Source of the DNA: Cetobacterium_A somerae
GTDB lineage: Bacteria; Fusobacteriota; Fusobacteriia; Fusobacteriales; Fusobacteriaceae
Assembly (NCBI RefSeq): GCF_044784365.2
Contig: NZ_CP173065.2
Length of the DNA stretch: 64,000 nt
Direction: 5' to 3' (one strand)
A program made the position numbers and the translations under genes. Shown one piece after another: positions 8,324 through 15,701 of the stretch. Every line of letters begins with the position of its first letter. Position 1 is the first letter of the stretch. The notes under the pieces were generated by a model. That model did no database searches, had not been told where the DNA came from, and saw only the letters and a list, made by a program, of their open reading frames with translations.

Positions 8324-8347
8324 AAAAAAACAGCTTTTAAGCTGTTT
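8324..8347 (-). terminator. Terminator of the RpiR-type regulator gene
   Basis: AAACAGCTT (8328-8336) pairs with AAGCTGTTT (8339-8347), overlapping the stop codon; on the minus strand it ends in seven U. It separates the regulator transcript from the PTS-nanE operon. Confidence 0.8.
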
Positions 8348-9140
8348 ATTTTAAAATTGCTTCAATTGTTAATTGCATTTTTTTTCTTAAATCCTTGTTA
8401 GATAAAAGAATTGTAGAGATTAGGTCAAAAAGATACATAGTTGAGAATTGAGTGTTAATAAAATCTCTTTTATGAATAAAATCTGAAGCACAAATCAAAA
8501 TTAAATCGTTGGAAAATTTTTTAATGGAACTATTAGGAAAACTTGTAACTCCAATTGTATGGGCACCATTTTTTTGAGAAACTCTTAAAGAATCCACAAT
8601 CTCTTTTGTTTCGCCAGAAATAGAAATTCCAATAACAAGATCATCAGCTGAAACAATAGCACTATTTATAATCATCATATGAGAATCAGTGATACTAGAA
8701 ACGTTAAATCCCATTCTTAAAAGTCTTTGCATAAATTCATGTGCAGTAAGTCCAGAGCTTCCTACCCCATATATGTAAATTCTTTTAGCTTTTTTTATCT
8801 CTTCAACAACTTTTAAAATAAGTTTTTTATTGATTAATTGGTTTGTTTTTTCGATTACCTCTGTATAATAATTATGAACAGCTGAGAAAAGATCATTTTC
8901 TTTAGGAAGAGGGTTATTAAAAGTTGTATTTAACTTAATTTTCATTTGAACAAAACTATCACAATTAATTTTTTTAGAAAATCTAGTTATTGTAGAAGTA
9001 GATGCTCCTGTTGCTTTTGAAAGGTTAGTAATTGATATATTTTCAATATTATCTTTATGTTTGAGTATATAATTAGCGATATCTTTTTCTTTTTGGGAAA
9101 AACTGTTATACCTTTGTTTTATTTCATATACGATATCCAA
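8346..9140 (-). CDS. MurR/RpiR-family transcriptional regulator
   Basis: 264 residues: an N-terminal RpiR helix-turn-helix (residues about 1-75, with FSQKEKDIANYIL and TGASTSTITRFSKK) followed by a sugar-isomerase (SIS) domain that binds phosphosugars (IYIYGVGSSGLTA; GISISGETKEIVDS). The start is a TTG (complement of 9138-9140), seven bases after AGGAGG; no ATG is in a suitable place. It is divergent from the WYL gene and sits directly upstream of the PTS-nanE operon. It is therefore inferred to control that operon in response to an amino-sugar phosphate. Confidence 0.9.
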   Translation of the reverse strand: MDIVYEIKQRYNSFSQKEKDIANYILKHKDNIENISITNLSKATGASTSTITRFSKKINCDSFVQMKIKLNTTFNNPLPKENDLFSAVHNYYTEVIEKTNQLINKKLILKVVEEIKKAKRIYIYGVGSSGLTAHEFMQRLLRMGFNVSSITDSHMMIINSAIVSADDLVIGISISGETKEIVDSLRVSQKNGAHTIGVTSFPNSSIKKFSNDLILICASDFIHKRDFINTQFSTMYLFDLISTILLSNKDLRKKMQLTIEAILK

Positions 9141-9214
9141 AGTAAAACCTCCTAGAATATTTATATTATAACTATATCATAAATAAATTTATAAAAAAAT
9201 AGTTATTTTCATGA

Positions 9215-9220
9215 TATAAT
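9215..9220 (+). promoter_or_regulatory. Probable -10 box of the WYL-domain gene
   Basis: TATAAT at 9215-9220, 34 bases before the start codon. No good -35 is visible in the A/T-only sequence upstream. Confidence 0.45.
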
Positions 9221-9253
9221 AGCCACTAGATAACGATTTCATTGGAGTGAAAT

Positions 9254-10093
9254 ATGGAAAAAAAAATAAGAGTGACTTTACCTAGAAAAATAGTTGAGAT
9301 TTTAGAAAATGATATTGAGGAATTTTTTATAAAAAAAAATACGTTATTAAATTATATATATGCAGAAAAAATAAAGGAAAACCAAGAGAAAAAATTTATT
9401 TATCCTTATAAAGGAGAAACTTCAGTTATTCAATTTAATTTAAATAAAAAAAACTTAGAAGGATATTATAATTTTTTAGAGGAAAATAATATTCAAAATG
9501 AATCAGAGTTCTTTAGAGAAATTTTAATTGAATATGCTAGTTTAGGAAAGAAAAAGAGAGAATGTTTTTTATTTAAAGAGATAGTTGAAAGAATAAATTA
9601 TTCAATAAAAGAGAAAAGAACAATCAAGATAGTTTTTCGAGATGAAAAAAATATTGAAGTTGAACCATATTTGATTGAAAGTTCTAAGCTAGAGGTTATG
9701 AATTATCTATTTTGTTATAATTTGAGAGAAGGAAAGTGGAAAAACTATAAGATTAAATATATAAAATCAATTTATATAAAAAATACATCTTTTAAGCTAA
9801 GAGATAAAGAGTTTATAGATAAAATGAAAGATAATTTTGATCCTTTTATATCTTTTGGACAATATATTAAGATTAAATTAACAACAGGTGGAAAAAAGAT
9901 ATTTAATGAAATAGAAACAAATAGACCACAAGTTATAAAAATTGATAAAGATGAGTATATATTAGAATGTTCACATGAAAAAGCAAAAAGATATTTTAGT
10001 TTTTTTTTAGATGAGGTTGAAATATTAGAACCACAAGATTTAAGAGAGTGGTTTAAAGAGAAGTATAGAAAAGCCTTAATTAAATATGAGTAA
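9254..10093 (+). CDS. WYL-domain protein, probable DNA-binding regulator
   Basis: 279 residues. The central and C-terminal part (residues about 115-200) matches a WYL domain: a KEKRTIKIVFRDEKN strand, then NYLFCYNLREGKWKNYKIKY in the ligand-pocket position. The C-terminal HEKAKRYFSFFLDEVEILEP corresponds to the WYL C-terminal extension. The N-terminus (IRVTLPRKIVEILEND) looks like a ribbon-helix-helix element rather than the usual winged helix. WYL proteins are ligand-sensing regulators. The target is unknown; it stands alone between terminators. Confidence 0.75.
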   Translation: MEKKIRVTLPRKIVEILENDIEEFFIKKNTLLNYIYAEKIKENQEKKFIYPYKGETSVIQFNLNKKNLEGYYNFLEENNIQNESEFFREILIEYASLGKKKRECFLFKEIVERINYSIKEKRTIKIVFRDEKNIEVEPYLIESSKLEVMNYLFCYNLREGKWKNYKIKYIKSIYIKNTSFKLRDKEFIDKMKDNFDPFISFGQYIKIKLTTGGKKIFNEIETNRPQVIKIDKDEYILECSHEKAKRYFSFFLDEVEILEPQDLREWFKEKYRKALIKYE

Positions 10094-10094
10094 T

Positions 10095-10137
10095 AAAAAA
10101 TCCTCATCGAAGATAATTTCTTTAATGAGGATTTTTT
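10095..10137. terminator. Bidirectional terminator
   Basis: AAAAAATCCTCAT (10095-10107) pairs with ATGAGGATTTTTT (10125-10137) over a 17-base loop. It serves the WYL gene and the convergent ArsC-like gene. Confidence 0.85.
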
Positions 10138-10138
10138 A

Positions 10139-10468
10139 TTATATATTTTTTAATTTTTCGGGATTATATCCTAAAATAACACCTTTATCTGATCTAATAA
10201 TAGGAGTTTTAAAAAGAATAGGACTCTCTAGAAGCAAATCCATTGTATCATAAACCATATATTCTAGGTTTCTTTTTTTATACTCTTTTCCTTCAATATC
10301 TAAAAAGTCATTTAAATCATAGTATTTTAAGAAGTTTTCAAACTCTTTTTTTGAGGGAGCTTTTTCAAGTAAATCAATAAATTGAGTTTTAATTCCTCTT
10401 TCTTTAAAAAATCTTTGAACTTTTTTAGTTTCGTTACAGTTCTTTTTTCCAAAAATTTGTATTATCAT
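10139..10468 (-). CDS. ArsC/Spx-family thioredoxin-fold protein
   Basis: 109 residues with the ArsC/Spx/YffB fold: a strand, then the redox loop GKKNCNETKK with a single Cys11 (no CXXC). FKTPIIRSDKGVILGYNPEKL at the end is the conserved cis-proline segment and tail. Members are arsenate reductases, Spx-like RNA-polymerase binders or uncharacterised stress proteins. One cysteine argues against a disulfide-switch Spx. It follows the MATE gene by 2 bases and is probably co-transcribed. No arsenic-resistance gene is nearby, so I would not call it arsenate reductase. Confidence 0.82.
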   Translation of the reverse strand: MIIQIFGKKNCNETKKVQRFFKERGIKTQFIDLLEKAPSKKEFENFLKYYDLNDFLDIEGKEYKKRNLEYMVYDTMDLLLESPILFKTPIIRSDKGVILGYNPEKLKNI

Positions 10469-10470
10469 AA

Positions 10471-11814
10471 TTATACTTCAATATACCTCCATTTTCCTTG
10501 TCTAAATCTATACAAACACGCTAACCCACGATATGTTAAATCTACAATCATTACCATCCAAGCACCATTTAAACCAAAGTTAAATACATATAAGAATAGA
10601 TATGTAAGTGGAATTCTAACTAAAAACATACCAATAGATGTAATCCAAAGAACAGATTTAGTATCTCCAGCTCCTCTTAAAGCACCACTTAAAACCATTG
10701 AAACTGCTAAAATAGGCTGAGCGATAGATACAATTCTAAGAGCAGAACTAGCCATGGGAACTATAGATTGTTCCTTTGTAAACATTGAAATTACAAATTT
10801 TGGAAAAATCATAAAAATAAATCCAAATGCAGTCATAACTCCCATAGCTAAAAACATGTTTAAATAGCCAGCTTTTTTCGCTTCTTGATACTGTTTTGCT
10901 CCTAAGTGCTGTCCAACAAGAGCAGTACCAGCAACAGAGAATCCAAGTCCTAAATTGAAAGAGAAAGACTCTGCAGTTAAAGCTATTTTATGTGCTGCAT
11001 ATTGAAGTGTTCCTAAGTTTATAACCATGGCTTCAAAAATAAGCATTCCAATTCTAAATATTCCTTGTTCTCCAGCAGAGGGTAATCCAACTTTTAAAAG
11101 CCGTCTACAAATCTCTTTATTTATTTTAAAATCTTTTTTACTTAATGCAATACAATAATTTTTTTTATATATTATTAAGAATGAAAATATTAAAGTAACT
11201 ATTCCTCTAGATATTGTTGTAGCTACTCCAGCACCAAAAACTCCAAGATTTAAAACAAAGATAAAGATATAATTAAGTAATATATTTGAAAAAATACTAA
11301 TTGTATTATTAATCATTGGAATTTTAGCTTTGTTAATAGATCTAAATCCATATGAAAAAATAATGTTAAAGCACAAAAAAGGAATTCCTAAAGAAACAAC
11401 TTTTAAATAACTTAAAGCGTCTGTTATAGGTTGGTTTTTACTAATAATTCCAAGGATATTTTTACCGAAAATAATAAAGATAAAAGTAACGATGAAAGCT
11501 GCAGGAACTCCTAAGATTAAACTTTGACTCATCCCCTCTTTAGCTTCATTATAATTTTTAGCTCCAAATGCACGACTGACCATAGCTGTAGTTCCAACAC
11601 TGATTGCGAAAAATATTGGAATAACAGTTAAAATTGGAGCAGTTCCTAAACCGACAGAAGCAATAGCTTCTGGACCTAATCGTCCAACCATAATTAAATC
11701 AAAAAATCCAAGTAGTGTTTGCACAAACATATCTACAATAGTAGGTAAAGCAATAGTAAAAATAGATAGAATTTCACTTCTATTTTCTCTCCAAAGAGAG
11801 CGAATTTGTTTCAA
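10471..11814 (-). CDS. MATE-family efflux transporter
   Basis: 447 residues with about twelve hydrophobic segments in two halves. The family landmark RLGPEAIASVGLG is in the first half and the related GAGDTKSVLWITSIGMF in the second. It exports cationic compounds in exchange for Na+ or H+; the substrate cannot be predicted. The start is a TTG (complement of 11812-11814), with GGAGGG six bases upstream. A TATAAT (complement of 11848-11853) lies between it and the thiamin operon, so it may have its own promoter. Confidence 0.9.
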   Translation of the reverse strand: MKQIRSLWRENRSEILSIFTIALPTIVDMFVQTLLGFFDLIMVGRLGPEAIASVGLGTAPILTVIPIFFAISVGTTAMVSRAFGAKNYNEAKEGMSQSLILGVPAAFIVTFIFIIFGKNILGIISKNQPITDALSYLKVVSLGIPFLCFNIIFSYGFRSINKAKIPMINNTISIFSNILLNYIFIFVLNLGVFGAGVATTISRGIVTLIFSFLIIYKKNYCIALSKKDFKINKEICRRLLKVGLPSAGEQGIFRIGMLIFEAMVINLGTLQYAAHKIALTAESFSFNLGLGFSVAGTALVGQHLGAKQYQEAKKAGYLNMFLAMGVMTAFGFIFMIFPKFVISMFTKEQSIVPMASSALRIVSIAQPILAVSMVLSGALRGAGDTKSVLWITSIGMFLVRIPLTYLFLYVFNFGLNGAWMVMIVDLTYRGLACLYRFRQGKWRYIEV

Positions 11815-11864
11815 AATAATCCCTCCAAAAATTTATTTCTAAAGGGTATTATATATTAAAAAAT

Positions 11865-12839
11865 TTAAAATTGATATATAAAATTTTCAGCTGGAAGTTT
11901 TTTTTGAATGATACCATTTTCGTATAACCAATTAACGTTATTTTCCCAAACTTTCTTAGTTTGAGTTAAAAATTTATTTTGAGGTGTTTCCATTATTGGT
12001 AGTAAAATTTCTAAACTTTCCTTTTCTACAGTTTCACTTAGTGGAAATTGATCAACAGCTTGTTTTGAAAGAAGAAGATTTAAAGATTCACTAGGATTGT
12101 TCTTAACATCTTCAAATCCTTTTTGCATAGCTTTTAGAACTTTTGTATAAGTATCTTTATTTTGGTTTAAAAGTTCATCATTAGCAACTAAAATAAGTTC
12201 GTATGCTTGAGGAATTCCAAAGTTATCAATTAAAAAATAGTTTATATCTATACCTTTCTCTTTAATGACAGGAACTTCATGATTAATCATATTTCCAATT
12301 GTAAAATCAACTTGATTTGTAATCATAGATGTTAGAAGTTCAAATCCGACATCAGTAATTTTAAGAGAGTTAGGATCTAAATTTTGAGAAATCATCATTG
12401 ATTTTAAATACGTTTCAGAAAGAACTCCACCACTAGTACCTGCAATTTTATTTTGAAAATCTTTTGGAGAAGTTATATTTTTTTCTTTTAAAGATATAAC
12501 TGTATTAATGGATCTTTGGAGTATTGCACCAAAAGATTTTATAGGAACGTTTTCATTAGCTCTTGCCATAATGACACTATTTAAATAAGAGATTCCTATA
12601 TCAGCTTTTTTTGCAGCAGGCAAAGTTAAAGAATCACTAGGTGAAGAGGGGTAAATTATGTTTAATTTTATTCCTTCATCTTTAAAGTATCCTTTTTCAA
12701 CAGCTGTGTAAAGAAAAGAGTGTACAGCATTAGGATACCAATCTAAAATTATAGAAACTTCTTTTAAATTATCCTCTTTTTTTGAATTGCAACTTAGTAA
12801 TAAAGTAACAAGTATTAAAACAGTAAGTATTTTTTTCAT
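11865..12839 (-). CDS. thiY: Thiamin-pyrimidine ABC transporter, substrate-binding lipoprotein
   Basis: 324 residues of the NMT1/THI5-like binding family. Residues 1-17 are a lipoprotein signal ending in LLLSC, with the lipidated Cys17. The mature start VSIILDWYPNAVHSFLYTA is the pyrimidine-binding family pattern. It would bind formylaminopyrimidine or HMP precursors. It overlaps the permease gene by an ATGA and is the last gene of the tenA-thiZ-thiX-thiY transcript controlled by a TPP riboswitch. Confidence 0.9.
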   Translation of the reverse strand: MKKILTVLILVTLLLSCNSKKEDNLKEVSIILDWYPNAVHSFLYTAVEKGYFKDEGIKLNIIYPSSPSDSLTLPAAKKADIGISYLNSVIMARANENVPIKSFGAILQRSINTVISLKEKNITSPKDFQNKIAGTSGGVLSETYLKSMMISQNLDPNSLKITDVGFELLTSMITNQVDFTIGNMINHEVPVIKEKGIDINYFLIDNFGIPQAYELILVANDELLNQNKDTYTKVLKAMQKGFEDVKNNPSESLNLLLSKQAVDQFPLSETVEKESLEILLPIMETPQNKFLTQTKKVWENNVNWLYENGIIQKKLPAENFIYQF

Positions 12840-13576
12840 TTACTCCTCCAATGTAATATTATATTTTCGAATATAGTTATAATTTGTACTAAAGTTATAG
12901 CAAGTAAAGATATAATAACTATAGGTGCAAAAACGCCAGCACCATCTAATTGAGACATCATTCTTTTACTAAAATATCCAAGACCAGATGTAGCGCCTAA
13001 CCATTCTCCAATAGCTGCTCCAATTAAAACAAGAGGAATACTCATTTTAAGAGCTGAAAAAAAATTGGGAAGGGCTCTAGGTAATTTTAACTTTAAAAAA
13101 ATTTGTGTTTTACTTGCTTTAAGACTTTTAAAATAATTAATCTCATCTTTCTCTACATTTTGTAAACCGTTATATATAGTTATTGTAACTGGGAAAAAAG
13201 ATATAATTACAGCAACCACAACTTTACTCCAAATGGAGTAACCAAACCATAAGATAAAAATAGGAGCTAGAGCAGTAATAGGAATAGTTTGGCTAGTTAT
13301 AATTAAAGGATGGATACAACTGTATACTATATGACTAAAATCCATAGAGATAGCTAAAAATAGACCTAATAAAATAGTTAATATTAAAGAAATCACTGCA
13401 ATATTGAGTGTAGCTGGTAAATGTATAAAGAAAAGACCTTCTTTGAGAATCCAGATTTTTTTTAATATATTTAAAGGAGTAGGAAGAATATAACCTTTAT
13501 TAATATATCTTCCTAGAACTTCCCATAGTATAAAAAATGAAAAAAGAGAGATTATAGAAAAATTAATTTTTTTCAT
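12836..13576 (-). CDS. thiX: Thiamin-pyrimidine ABC transporter, permease
   Basis: 246 residues, with about six membrane helices and the binding-protein-dependent permease loop around PRALPNFFSALKMSIPLVLIG (EAA-type region). It is related to the SsuC/TauC group. It overlaps the ATPase gene by 14 bases and the binding-protein gene by 4, so all three are translated as a unit. The assignment to thiamin precursor uptake rests on ThiY, TenA and the riboswitch. Confidence 0.9.
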   Translation of the reverse strand: MKKINFSIISLFSFFILWEVLGRYINKGYILPTPLNILKKIWILKEGLFFIHLPATLNIAVISLILTILLGLFLAISMDFSHIVYSCIHPLIITSQTIPITALAPIFILWFGYSIWSKVVVAVIISFFPVTITIYNGLQNVEKDEINYFKSLKASKTQIFLKLKLPRALPNFFSALKMSIPLVLIGAAIGEWLGATSGLGYFSKRMMSQLDGAGVFAPIVIISLLAITLVQIITIFENIILHWRSK

Positions 13577-14279
13577 AAAAGTTATCTCCTTTAATAATAG
13601 AAAGAATCTCTTTTCTCAGATGTATTTTTTTTTCAAGAGTTATATTTTCAGGAACTAAAAACTCTTTAAATTTAGAAAGAGGTTTTTTTGAACAAACAAA
13701 AATTCTATGAGATAGAAAGATTGCTTCATCAATATCATGAGTGATAAAAATCATGCTTTTTTTAAGTGTTGATATTAGATTTAAAAGCCAATTTTGTAAA
13801 TCCTCTCTAGTTATAGCATCTAAAGCTGAAAAAGGTTCGTCTAAGAGAAGCAAGTCCCCACCACTCATTAATGTACGAATAAGCGAGATACGCTGTTTCA
13901 TTCCTCCAGAAAGCTCTTTAGGATAACTATCTGAATATTCTAATAAATCAAAACGTTTTAGGAGAGAGATGGCTTTTTCTTTTTCTATCTTTTTATTTCC
14001 TTTTTTTATTTCAATTGGTAAAAGTATATTTTCTAAAATAGTTCTCCATGGTAAAAGAGTATTTGATTGTGGCATATAAGATATACTTTTTAACTGAACA
14101 GTGCCATTAAAATTTTTTTCAATTCCTGCTAATATTTTTATGAGTGTTGATTTTCCACACCCACTTCCACCTACTATACTAATTAGTTCATTATGTTTTA
14201 TATTAAATGAAAGATTGTCTAAAATAAAGTTATGATTATCGTATTTAAAAGTTAAATTTTTTACTTCAAGCATATTCAT
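13563..14279 (-). CDS. thiZ: Thiamin-pyrimidine ABC transporter, ATPase
   Basis: 238 residues: Walker A GGSGCGKST near 37-45, Q-loop SYMPQSNTLLPW, signature LSGGMKQR, Walker B LLLLDEPFSALD and switch His in FITHDIDEA. It powers ThiX for uptake of pyrimidine precursors. A second in-frame ATG lies two codons downstream, and either could be used. It begins one base after the tenA stop. Confidence 0.9.
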   Translation of the reverse strand: MNMLEVKNLTFKYDNHNFILDNLSFNIKHNELISIVGGSGCGKSTLIKILAGIEKNFNGTVQLKSISYMPQSNTLLPWRTILENILLPIEIKKGNKKIEKEKAISLLKRFDLLEYSDSYPKELSGGMKQRISLIRTLMSGGDLLLLDEPFSALDAITREDLQNWLLNLISTLKKSMIFITHDIDEAIFLSHRIFVCSKKPLSKFKEFLVPENITLEKKIHLRKEILSIIKGDNFYEKN

Positions 14280-14280
14280 G

Positions 14281-14934
14281 TTAAAAAGACCCCTTATAAG
14301 ACATATCCCAAAATTTATACTCGTAAATACTACAATTAATAAAAATTGTTTTTAAATGTTCTTTTTCTTCTGCTGAAATATGTTGGCAATATTTTTCGAC
14401 TAGCTCAATATTCCAATTAGTTAACTCTTTGTATCTAGAAGAAGAGTAACATTCAATCCATTCACCATAGAATTCATCGCTAGAACCATAGAGTTCTTTT
14501 AACTTCAAACCAATCATTTCATAACTCCACATACAAGAAAGAGCAGCAACAGCCACTTCTTTTATATCACCACAGTGAGCTACTGAGAGCATGTAACTAG
14601 TATATGAAGTATTATCAAGAGTTGGTTTTTCTGATGCAATATCTAGTTCAGTAATTCCTAATTTTTTCATATAAACTCTATGTATTCCCATTTCAGAATT
14701 TAGAATTCCATCTGTAAGTGCAGCAAATTTTTTCATATCACTTTCATTTTTACTTTTTATAACACCTAATGCAAAAAGTTTTGCATAATCAAGAAGGTAG
14801 ATATAATCTTGGATAATATAGAATTTAAATTTATCTTTTTCTAGAGAACCCTCACCGATTCCTCTTACAAATGGATGGGTGTAGTAGCTATCCCAAATTT
14901 CTTTTGCACTTTTGTATAACTCTTTTGAAAACAT
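14281..14934 (-). CDS. tenA: Aminopyrimidine aminohydrolase (thiaminase II)
   Basis: 217 residues of the TenA family, an all-helical cytoplasmic enzyme that hydrolyses amino-HMP, salvaged from degraded thiamin, to HMP. Key positions are visible: Asp43 (IIQDYIYL), the nucleophile Cys134 in AALSCMWSYEMIG, and the C-terminal acidic site in SAEEKEH. AGGAGG precedes the start. It is the first gene after the TPP riboswitch; its neighbours import the precursor it processes. Confidence 0.93.
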   Translation of the reverse strand: MFSKELYKSAKEIWDSYYTHPFVRGIGEGSLEKDKFKFYIIQDYIYLLDYAKLFALGVIKSKNESDMKKFAALTDGILNSEMGIHRVYMKKLGITELDIASEKPTLDNTSYTSYMLSVAHCGDIKEVAVAALSCMWSYEMIGLKLKELYGSSDEFYGEWIECYSSSRYKELTNWNIELVEKYCQHISAEEKEHLKTIFINCSIYEYKFWDMSYKGSF

Positions 14935-14963
14935 AAAAAACCTCCTGTTAAAATTTATATAAA

Positions 14964-15002
14964 TAAAAAAAGCTATCTTCCAAAAAATAGGAAAATAGCT
15001 TT
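14964..15002 (-). terminator. TPP-riboswitch terminator
   Basis: On the minus strand AAAGCUAUUUUCC pairs with GGAAGAUAGCUUU (complements of 14990-15002 and 14969-14981, one U-G wobble), then a U-rich tract. It lies between the aptamer and tenA. Confidence 0.85.
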
Positions 15003-15035
15003 ATATACACAATTATAAAATAAAAGTGATAATTA

Positions 15036-15110
15036 ACTACTTCCCTACGCTAGTATTAACTAGATCAGGTTCTAAGAGTAAGTCTCAGCCAAAGGGCACC
15101 CCTAGTAGTT
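15036..15110 (-). promoter_or_regulatory. TPP riboswitch (THI box)
   Basis: Read on the minus strand the conserved blocks occur in order: CTAGGGGTGCC, GGCTGAGA, AACCTGATCTAGTTAATAC, CTAGCGTAGGGAAGTAG. The ends ACTACT and AGTAGT form P1. Thiamin pyrophosphate binding should favour the terminator at 14964-15002 and shut off tenA-thiZXY. The upstream promoter is not clear; a TAATAT-like box just after ssb is possible, and read-through from ssb cannot be excluded because no terminator follows ssb. Confidence 0.96.
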
Positions 15111-15128
15111 TAAAATATTATTTAATTA

Positions 15129-15554
15129 TTAGAATGGAAACTCATCTTCATCAAAAGATGATCCACCAAAGTCATCATTAGAAGATTGCTCAGCAACTTT
15201 AGGTGCTGAATAAGATGGCGTTGGAGCAAAATCAGATGGTGCAGATGCTTCTCCTCTTCCTTCAACAAATTCCATGCTTTCAACAAGTACGTCATAACTT
15301 GTTCTTTTTTCTCCGTTTACCTCATATCTATTCATTTGAAGTCTACCATTAACAGCAACTTTTCTACCTTTTCTTAAGTATTCACCGATAAGTTCAGCTG
15401 TTTTTCCAAAAGCAACACAGTTAATAAAGTCAGCTTCTCCTTTAGAAAAAGGTCTGTCAACTGCTAAACTAAATCTTGAGTATGCTTTTCCGCTTTGACC
15501 AAATTTAAGTTCAGGATCTCTAGTTAAACGTCCAATTAATACGACTAGATTCAT
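15129..15554 (-). CDS. ssb: Single-stranded DNA-binding protein
   Basis: 141 residues: OB fold in residues 1-105 (MNLVVLIGRLTRDPELKF start; FINCVAFGKTAELIGEYLRKG), a short Ser/Pro/Ala linker, and the acidic C-terminal tip DEDEFPF that recruits replication and repair proteins. AGGAGG is seven bases before the ATG. It lies divergent to polA and stands apart from rpsF/rpsR, its usual partners. Confidence 0.96.
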   Translation of the reverse strand: MNLVVLIGRLTRDPELKFGQSGKAYSRFSLAVDRPFSKGEADFINCVAFGKTAELIGEYLRKGRKVAVNGRLQMNRYEVNGEKRTSYDVLVESMEFVEGRGEASAPSDFAPTPSYSAPKVAEQSSNDDFGGSSFDEDEFPF

Positions 15555-15587
15555 AAATACCTCCTATATTTTAGTTTATACACAGAG

Positions 15588-15596
15588 ATTATAACA
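15588..15596 (-). promoter_or_regulatory. Extended -10 promoter of ssb
   Basis: On the minus strand TGT-TATAAT (complement of 15588-15596) is an extended -10 element; the -35 region is only A/T. Confidence 0.5.
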
Positions 15597-15636
15597 GAAA
15601 AATAAAAAAAATAATATTTATTTATAAAATAATTTT

Positions 15637-15665
15637 TTTAACTAAGGTATTGAATATGGTATAAT
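15637..15665 (+). promoter_or_regulatory. Promoter of the polA operon
   Basis: TGG-TATAAT (extended -10, TATAAT at 15660-15665) with a weak TTTAAC -35 at 15637-15642, spacer 17. Transcription should start near 15672, which excludes the in-frame ATG at 15669 as the polA start. Confidence 0.65.
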
Positions 15666-15701
15666 ATTATGAAAAATGTAAATTGTAGAAAGGGGAAAAA
15701 A

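Noticed and set aside
10139..10468. Naming the 109-residue protein arsenate reductase
   Set aside because: The fold fits ArsC but also Spx and YffB proteins, and there are no arsenic genes nearby.
15669..15701. Upstream in-frame ATG for polA
   Set aside because: It lies at or before the start site predicted from the extended -10 at 15660-15665, while AAAGGGG directly precedes the ATG at 15702.
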